A stretch of DNA of 64,000 nucleotides from Actinernus sp. WN-2022 (lineage: Eukaryota; Cnidaria; Anthozoa; Actiniaria; Actinernidae), in the NCBI GenBank assembly GCA_030867875.1, contig JAOWCC010000237.1, positions 8,480,713 to 8,544,712 of the forward strand, read 5' to 3'. A program made the translations under genes and the position numbers. Below, one piece after another: positions 57,868-64,000 of this stretch (position 1 is its first letter; every line of letters starts with the position of its first letter). The notes beneath the pieces were generated by a model that was given only the letters and a program-made list of their open reading frames with translations, was not told the origin of the DNA and made no database searches.

Positions 57868-58395
57868 GGCAGGTCAACAAATGCAACAAAGCTATGGAAT
57901 AGCATCCCACCAGAAATTACAAAGAAATACTCCCTAAATTAATTTAAATATGCTCTGCGAAAGTACTTTTTAGATAAATAGATATATAGTCATAGCGCTA
58001 GCTATCATATAAACGAAGACTGCTTATTTTTAAAATTCACATTTTACACATTGCCTGGTTATTTTTAAATTAGCAATTACGTCACGTTTAGTTAAGCCAA
58101 TTTTAGATAAAATGTTCAAAACAATATAGTATACGTATAGTGTATTTTTATAACAATTATGTCATACGAGTAAGTTAACCCCTTCTTATAGTTTCTCTTA
58201 GCTTATATGTTTCATAACTTACTCTGTACAAACATCATCTACCTATCTCACATAGTAGTAATTATTCTCTAGTAGCTTTTATATATACATTTATTTATTT
58301 TGTATTCTTTTTTTAGGGCCACGAGTTTATCAGTTTTGACTGTCAAGTGTTTATACCCTCGGTAAATAAAGTTGTTTCGTTCAACAAACGGACTG
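57868..58395 (+). pseudogene. LINE 3' end: RT C-terminal tail and 3' UTR
   Basis: ATKLWNSIPPEITKKYSLN, then FKYALRKYFLDK and stop, is the usual end of LINE polymerases. An AT-rich 3' UTR follows, ending near AATAAAGTTGTTTCG. The rest of the element is missing. Confidence 0.65.
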
Positions 58396-58919
58396 CAAGC
58401 TCGCTCAATAAAATGCCACATGAAGCAACCCCTATGTGCTTGGGGAAGTCACCAGACAGACTTCACCGCTAACTACAGGGATGATGACCCCAGTTTATTA
58501 CTATAAAACGTTATCTAGCAACTACATGCAAGTACTATTACTCTGTCATAAGCAATTACTGAAGACTACAATATCAAGGGAGGATGTGTGGGCAAAAATT
58601 TGTTAACATCGTTTACTGCTTTTGGCGAACTCCCCGAGGGTATGAGAAGCTTTTTGTACCCAGACAGGTTCCTGTCATGTGACTTTGCTAACCAATGCTA
58701 CAGTCTGTATTATATTGATAGTAGCCTTCACAAGCCTGAAATGGAGGCATGAATGCTCCATTTAGTTACTCAATACAAAAACACCCAATCACATGTACCC
58801 TTAGAAACTGCTAGCCGAGCAATAGGCAAATTGGACTTTGGAGTGGGTAAATACCCGATGCCAGACAAAACGTACTAACGTGACCCGAGGGCTACGGCTC
58901 CATTAACTGAAATTATTAT

Positions 58920-59060
58920 ATGGCACATGCTACTTCCGGTGAAATGGGGCATTCTGATTGGCTCTCGCGTCTCTCTAGCAGTCGATTATTTTCCCGTAAT
59001 CGACCGGTGGTCCATTACGGATTGCAATTGCAAGAACCATAGTTTTGTGAGAAAAACCAA
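58920..59060 (+). promoter_or_regulatory. Probable promoter of the Crypton-like gene
   Basis: Contains ACTTCCGG (ETS-type) at about 58931 and GATTGGCT (inverted CCAAT box) at about 58960, within a locally CpG-richer stretch. It lies 90-230 bp upstream of the ATG. No TATA box at a suitable distance. Confidence 0.4.
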
Positions 59061-59148
59061 AGAAGTAGTAACTGTTTTCTACCAAACGTAAATCATCTAT
59101 ATTCTGAGGATTTTGTCTTTGATGTAAAAGCCTAGGCTTAAAAAAACA

Positions 59149-60624
59149 ATGCAAGAATCAGAGGAACACTCGGATAGCGAGTTTTACTATCCCGACGAAG
59201 ACAACAACAGCAAAAACATGGCTGCCGGAGACGAAATTCGCGAACAGTCAAACAGCCAAGAGGAAATTGATAATTTTGTCAGTGACCAAAAAAGTGCCAA
59301 CACCTCCAAGAAAACGAAAAGTGACCTCAACACCTTTCGTCGCTACTTACAGTCAATCGGAAAGTCAAATGTTAACGTAGTCATAGAGAGCTTACCTTCG
59401 AGCGAGCTCGACCATTTGTTGTCAAAAATTTTCATAAACGCTCGCAAAGTGAACGGCGAGGATTATGAACCGGATACTCTGTCTGGCCTCCAACGAAGTA
59501 TTCAGCGACACCTTACTGAGCTGAAGTCCACAGTTAATATCCTTAAAGATGCTGAGTTCAACAAGTCCCGTAAAGTCCTCACAGCCAAACGTAAACAACT
59601 GGTAACACTCGGCAAGGGAAACAAGCCACAGGCAGCGAAATCATTGACTGACGATGAAGAAAGTATGCTGTTTCAGTCGGGACAGTTCGGGGAAGACAAT
59701 CCTGAGGCCCTTCAGAGAGCAGTGTGGTGGTTCTTGGCAATGCAATTCGGCTTTCGTGCGAGAGATGAAAGCCGAAAAATGAAATGGGGCGATGTAAGCT
59801 TGCAACAAGATCCCACAGATGGCCGTGAAATGCTCGTATGGCTGTCAGAGCGGGGCACGAAGACAAGAAAAGGACAGGAAAAAGGCCACCAGCGACAGTT
59901 CCAACCCAAGATATATGCAAGTGGTACAGAGAAATGCCCCATAAAGTACTACAAGATCTTTCGTAATCACCGTCCAGCCGAGATGAACCATTCCGAGGCA
60001 CCGTTTTTCCTTGCTGTAAATTATACACGGGCTCACAAAAATAGCATTTGGTACAAGAAAGCCCCGCTCGGAAAGAATGAAATCGGTAAATTTCTCACCA
60101 AAGCAGCCACACAAGCCGGTATCCAGCGTCCAGGAAGAAAGATAACAAACCATTCAGTCAGAAAAACCTGTATTTCCCGACTGCTTGACGCTAATATTCC
60201 TGAAAATTACGTCGCGCAGCTAAGTGGGCACAAGAAATTGGAAAGCCTCCAATCGTACAAAACCGCCAGCCTCCAGCATCAGCGACAAATGTCTCTCATT
60301 CTCAGTCGAGCACTAGGACAGCCATCAGCATCCTCCACTGCAAACAACCAACTGGCTTCAGAGTCCGCTATTGTACCGCAGTTATCTGCTCCAACAGGTG
60401 CAACAGTGCCAGTTCGCCATGAAGTACTGCAAACCACGTCAAATTCTCTCACTATAAACCAGGGAAGTTCAGAGAACAACAACTCTTGTGAAGCCATTTT
60501 TAACGGAGCCAGCATCTCCAACTGCCAGTTCCAAATCTTTAATGGTCCTATAAAAGTTGTCCAAGATGGAAATAAAAGGCGAAGAGTTGTCATAGAAAGC
60601 GACGATGAAGGATTAGACGACTGA
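59149..60624 (+). CDS. Crypton-like tyrosine recombinase (DUF3504 type), intact
   Basis: Uninterrupted 491-residue frame from ATG 59149 to TGA. An acidic N-terminus precedes an SAM-like core-binding domain (residues 53-140, KKTKSDLNTFRRYLQSIGKS). The catalytic domain follows: R203 in FGFRARDESRKMKWGD, H335-x-x-R338 in TNHSVRKTCISRL, H361 in QLSGHKKL and the nucleophile Y370 in LQSYK, nine residues later as in active enzymes. The C-terminal tail is Ser/Asn-rich and ends acidic (RRVVIESDDEGLDD). Crypton-derived genes such as KCTD1- and ZMYM2-type host genes share this DUF3504 core; here the catalytic residues are all kept. Direct repeats flank the region. It may be a live Crypton or a domesticated copy. 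Confidence 0.85.
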   Translation: MQESEEHSDSEFYYPDEDNNSKNMAAGDEIREQSNSQEEIDNFVSDQKSANTSKKTKSDLNTFRRYLQSIGKSNVNVVIESLPSSELDHLLSKIFINARKVNGEDYEPDTLSGLQRSIQRHLTELKSTVNILKDAEFNKSRKVLTAKRKQLVTLGKGNKPQAAKSLTDDEESMLFQSGQFGEDNPEALQRAVWWFLAMQFGFRARDESRKMKWGDVSLQQDPTDGREMLVWLSERGTKTRKGQEKGHQRQFQPKIYASGTEKCPIKYYKIFRNHRPAEMNHSEAPFFLAVNYTRAHKNSIWYKKAPLGKNEIGKFLTKAATQAGIQRPGRKITNHSVRKTCISRLLDANIPENYVAQLSGHKKLESLQSYKTASLQHQRQMSLILSRALGQPSASSTANNQLASESAIVPQLSAPTGATVPVRHEVLQTTSNSLTINQGSSENNNSCEAIFNGASISNCQFQIFNGPIKVVQDGNKRRRVVIESDDEGLDD

Positions 60625-60841
60625 TTTTCTTCGCCGAGCCAGCACGTGGGATCGCAAGCACGTTTGGTCTCAATTAGTCAATCACCTCTTGAAGACTTGA
60701 CTGTATTTTCTTGTGATTTTTTTGCACACCTCGCAAAGCCTCGGTCTGTACAGAAAAACCGCGGTCTGATATTTTCCCGTACAGCCCTCGCTCTCGGTTA
60801 ATAAGAAGTTATTAATGATCCAGATAGGGCATTAATTTGAT

Positions 60842-60957
60842 ATCGCTCTTCGCTCAGTGATTTACCAGCGCGATTTGGATGCATCAACAAAAGTCAACAC
60901 TGTGTTTGTGGTGGTAAATGGGGGAGACATGCCCAGCCGATAGCGTGATAAGAGCAA
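60842..60957 (+). repeat. Direct repeat, right copy, flanking the Crypton-like region
   Basis: CGCTCTTCGCTCAGTGATTT, ACCAGCGCGATTTGGATGCA, GTCAACACTGTGTTTGTGGT and CCGATAGCGTGATAAGAGC, in the same order as 57588-57697. Confidence 0.7.
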
Positions 60958-60959
60958 TA

Positions 60960-61560
60960 CATGGTAGGCCGGACATTTCTAACGAGCGAAACAGGATTTT
61001 ACACCTAAAAATAAATAGGAAAAGGAAGTAAAGCATTAAGTTTGTTTTTGCTAAGAGTTAGGTTTTCCTTCTGGTGACCAACACGGCCCGATTGTTGCTT
61101 TTGATATTACTGTGTTGTTGTCCATTTCATTCACTAGTCTCACAAGAACTATAAAAGTTCTGAGCTTTTCTACCCCGTATACTTTGAATTTCATCGTTTA
61201 TATATTTCTTAAATTACTTTGAAACGATGGGAAAACATCTAGTCTTAAAGAATATATAAAGCATTGAACAACAAGAACAAGAAGTTTATTTCATTCTAGA
61301 TAATAAAATTTACTTTAATTTTCACACACACACAAAAACATCCAATACTAATTTTATAAATTAATAATGTCAGAGGAGTAGGAACGTTCTGAAAAGAAAC
61401 ACAGGGATATCGAGTCAGAACTACCTGGCAGGTCAGGTGATAATATCATTTATAATTACAAGCAAAATACGAAAATAGAAATTAATTACAAAGCGAGAAA
61501 CATGCATAGTTCTATGAGTTATAATGTCGATAGGAGAGAATTGCAGACAATATAGTTTGA
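60960..61560. other. AT-rich stretch with no gene recognised
   Basis: A short CA-type run lies near 61323. Nothing else notable. Confidence 0.4.
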
Positions 61561-61630
61561 ATTGTTATTACTGGAATATATACAGTACATTTATACATAT
61601 TTATACAAGACTAATATCTATATTTATTAT

Positions 61631-61970
61631 ATGGACGATAGTGTTTTACTGAGAAATAAACCACCCATAGAACTCATACGAAACTATATCCGGGTACTGA
61701 GTAGCGTATTTTCCATATCCTCACTAGTGAAAATATCGATGACATCAAGTTTGCCGCCTTTGAACTACAAAGTTGGTGGCAGGTTTGTGAAAATCACAGA
61801 AGAAGATTTAAATAGCTTGAATGAGCTGCATGACAATGAATATTCCGAGCACAAAAAGCCAAATACGATCTAAAACTCCCTAAAGATTTTCTCGACTTAA
61901 ACGAAGAGACACAAAAGACGGATGAAACTCCCCAGGACAGCTTAGAAAAATCGCGAAGGAGATTGTACTG
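61631..61970 (+). pseudogene. Small acidic protein frame of unknown function, one frameshift
   Basis: The ATG at 61631 opens MDDSVLLRNKPPIELIRNYI and runs through LNYKVGGRFVKITEEDLNSL to 61873. The continuation KYDLKLPKDFLDLNEETQKT to SRRRLY then stop at about 61970 is in another frame. Together they look like one coherent acidic protein broken by a single-base shift near 61865. No domain recognised. Confidence 0.35.
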
Positions 61971-62191
61971 ACAGTAAGTAATATGAATAGATAAGAGTTG
62001 TTACAGACAAATGTATGGTAAACTAAAAACACGATTGCACGCTTACCAGCACTGCTACATCCCTCAAATTTTTATCAGTTAATCTTTTACCTGGTACCTT
62101 ACGTTTGTATCTGAATCCAGGATCCGGATTGGCCACCGTTATAGAACAAATCCGGGCTCCGGAGTGGTGGACCATAGAATCCCTCAGGGAG

Positions 62192-62198
62192 TATAAAA
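62192..62198 (+). promoter_or_regulatory. TATA box (TATAAAA)
   Basis: GTATAAAAAAGTG lies 34-40 bp upstream of the ATG at 62232, implying a leader of only about 10 nt. Confidence 0.55.
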
Positions 62199-62231
62199 AA
62201 GTGAACCTCCCTTGTAAATTCAGTGTGAACG

Positions 62232-62765
62232 ATGAACCCTACTTGCTTTTGCGGGTGCTACGCTAAAGTCGTGAAAGGATTGGCCGCGACGTCAGAGTGT
62301 GTGTACAAGTGTGGGGAAACGGCCAATTACAAGTCGCAACCGCAAGTTTTACCGTGCAGCTTTTATTTTACGGGGCAGGAAATTCCTTTGGTGAAAGCGG
62401 CTATCCCATACGGTACTTTGTACACTACGTTTCCCAAGTGTGGCCATAATTTGTGGATGAAAGTAGGGGTGAGCCAAAGTGCGAAAAATCCGAACCGTGT
62501 GTTCTTTACGTGTACGGCCCCGTCGCCCAACCCCAAGTGTGCGTTTCCTCTTGGATTTATGTGGGCCGGCCCTCCCGCGACACCTATTGTGGACGGACCC
62601 CCACCCCCCAAGAAAATTCAACTCTACGCTTCACCATGGCCCCCACCACAGGCCCCCCAAGGTCCGCCACCCGTCGCTTGGACTATATTGAAATTGGAGT
62701 GTCTACCCTTTTGGCTTTATTGGAGTCAGCCAATTTTATGTAAGACAGGAACCCCGAGACAATAA
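62232..62765 (+). CDS. Compact single-exon gene with GRF-type zinc finger and proline-rich tail
   Basis: 177 residues. The N-terminus is Cys-rich (CFCGCYAKV, CVYKCGE) and may be a degenerate finger. Residues 70-111 match a GRF zinc finger: C70-G-H72 with NLWMKV, then NPNRVFFTC94, C103 and GFMW. GRF fingers bind single-stranded nucleic acid. A proline-rich stretch follows (GPPPPKKI, WPPPQAPQGPPP). The stop codon TAA (62763-62765) lies inside the polyadenylation signal AATAAA (62761-62766), and a TATA box sits just upstream. Such tight packing is typical of viral or mobile-element genes. It could be an integrated-virus or transposon gene, but no partner gene proves it. Confidence 0.6.
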   Translation: MNPTCFCGCYAKVVKGLAATSECVYKCGETANYKSQPQVLPCSFYFTGQEIPLVKAAIPYGTLYTTFPKCGHNLWMKVGVSQSAKNPNRVFFTCTAPSPNPKCAFPLGFMWAGPPATPIVDGPPPPKKIQLYASPWPPPQAPQGPPPVAWTILKLECLPFWLYWSQPILCKTGTPRQ

Positions 62766-62766
62766 A
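62761..62766 (+). terminator. Polyadenylation signal AATAAA overlapping the stop codon
   Basis: CAATAAAAGAGACTTGTGTT: a T/G-rich stretch follows within 20 bp, as expected for a cleavage site. Confidence 0.6.
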
Positions 62767-62799
62767 AGAGACTTGTGTTTGAATAACAACAACTTTGTT

Positions 62800-64000
62800 T
62801 CCGTAATAATTTACAGCTTACATTATAAATATATAATTAAAAAAATTGGCGTTGGGCCTATTTCGGGTCCAACAGAGCGAGAGAGGGTAGCGGGGGTAGA
62901 GGGGGCAGGGTAGAGGGGGCAATTGATGGTCGGGCAATAAACCACATTTTAAACACTAAAGAAAAGAAAAAAAGAAAAAGGATTTAACACTCAATGTAAA
63001 AATAAAGCTTACGCCACTGGAGTCGTCACCACCCCTCGTCCCAAACAGCAGAGTAAACAGGGTGGTGGGGACACCGCTTATATACTATCCCAAAATTACA
63101 ATATCTCATACAAACCGTCATATTACAATCACATTTCGCACACCAACGAAACTGATATTCACACAAGGGTTCTATATACAGGACAGAGTGAACTGGATGC
63201 ATTAACCGAAAGTTACGATGGTGTGGGAGTTTCTGTCCGGAGGTGTTCCAGCTATAACTCCCCTTGAGTTCCCACGTCGACAAATATGTGATGAGAAATA
63301 AGGTAGAAAAGAAAATTGTTTCCTGTTTCTTTCTGCGGCGGTCCGCCCTTTGCTGCCCACAAACATAGGAGCCAATCCTACTCAATACTTCTGCAGGTAA
63401 ACCAAACTGTCGTAGGTAGAGAGCATGGCTATGAAAATGGGTAGCAGATAGATTTTGAGGGGTAGCAGTAGAAGTCTGTTTGTTATTAAAAAAAGAAGAA
63501 TGGAATGAATAATGTTTTAGAGAAATTGTTTCTGTGGAGGCGCTCTTACTAGAGCGGAGGTCCTGCGGGAGGACCCCAAGAAAATCCTATAAAAATTAAT
63601 CAAATTGAGCTTCGCGAAACGGGGGGAAATTTTGCCAATAAAAATGAACGGCCTGTTAAGCAGAGACCGAACGCTACACTGTCTTTTAGGGGGAGGGTAA
63701 ACAAGTTACTTGAGCCAGATTCATATCTGCAACGCCTCTGATGTTCTAGAAAAAAACAAAAGAAAAATTAGTGGCCGTGTTCAAAGACAGGGTGCAGGGA
63801 CAGTGGCCGGGTGCAGGGACAGCACCTCTCCCGGTCTGTTAGGCCCGCGGCCAGCCATGGATATTATTCTGGGAAAAAAGATTAGTACAAAAGCGTGTTG
63901 AATTTCAAGAGAGTATTTCGTGTCATCTTACCTGGCTGAGTGGTTGGTTCAAAGGCGCCGAAGTTCATTCAACCTTCAGTATTTATGGGACAAATCCTGG
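62800..64000. other. No well-supported gene
   Basis: A purine-rich GGGGTAGAGGGGGCAG tract lies near 62895. A minus-strand frame at 63385-63026 is cysteine-rich at its end (WCAKCDCNMTVC) but has no ATG, so it is only a possible exon. Confidence 0.4.

Noticed and set aside
63026..63385. Cysteine-rich minus-strand gene next to the GRF gene
   Set aside because: No ATG in frame, no promoter or polyadenylation signal seen; kept only as a possible exon in the region note.

Overview
The window looks like a transposon-dense stretch of an animal nuclear genome, most likely an anthozoan cnidarian such as a coral or sea anemone. Signs are AT-rich introns with normal GT-AG splice sites, many MITE-like palindromes, frequent TACATGTA words, and a mix of LINE, Penelope, DIRS, hAT, IS3EU-like, Tnp2-type and Crypton-type sequences. 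The organism is an inference; nothing here identifies the species. No rRNA, tRNA or CRISPR array was recognised.

Layout. 1-3456 is a decayed LINE (minus strand). At 3462-8471 a hAT-type element with a 5-bp target duplication sits in the LINE's 5' end; it holds a broken transposase and, on the other strand, an F-box gene. At 9.5-13.3 kb are a CRE-site repeat, a damaged THAP gene and one end of a TTAA-target element. At 14.3-15.2 kb there is an 87-bp tandem array. From 40086 down to 15491 (minus) runs a 13-exon gene whose last exon is a Ulp1/SENP-type cysteine protease. Intron 3 of that gene holds an 11,712-bp transposon (25304-37015) with long inverted repeats and a perfect 6-bp target duplication. 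Inside it are an intact DDE integrase (25725-26948, plus) and an intact five-exon HECT ubiquitin ligase (36694 down to 28988, minus). The transposon is itself seeded with MITEs and a LINE piece.

From 40.3 to 47 kb are a Tnp2-type transposase relic, a SAP-domain exon and a DIRS-like retroelement (RT, RNase H, tyrosine recombinase). A 7.5-kb TTAA-flanked element with about 1.1-kb inverted arms fills 47898-55421. Near the right end are a LINE tail, an intact Crypton-like tyrosine recombinase (59149-60624) and a compact zinc-finger gene with its own TATA box and polyadenylation signal (62232-62765).

How the parts fit. The most notable theme is that ubiquitin/SUMO-pathway proteins lie in or beside mobile DNA: an F-box protein inside the hAT element, a HECT ligase inside the IS3EU-like element, and a Ulp1-type protease on the gene that hosts the latter. 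All exon phases of the HECT gene and of the Ulp1 gene were checked by hand. The HECT gene joins perfectly to 704 residues. The Ulp1 gene joins to about 1,497 residues apart from one single-base frameshift in exon 1.
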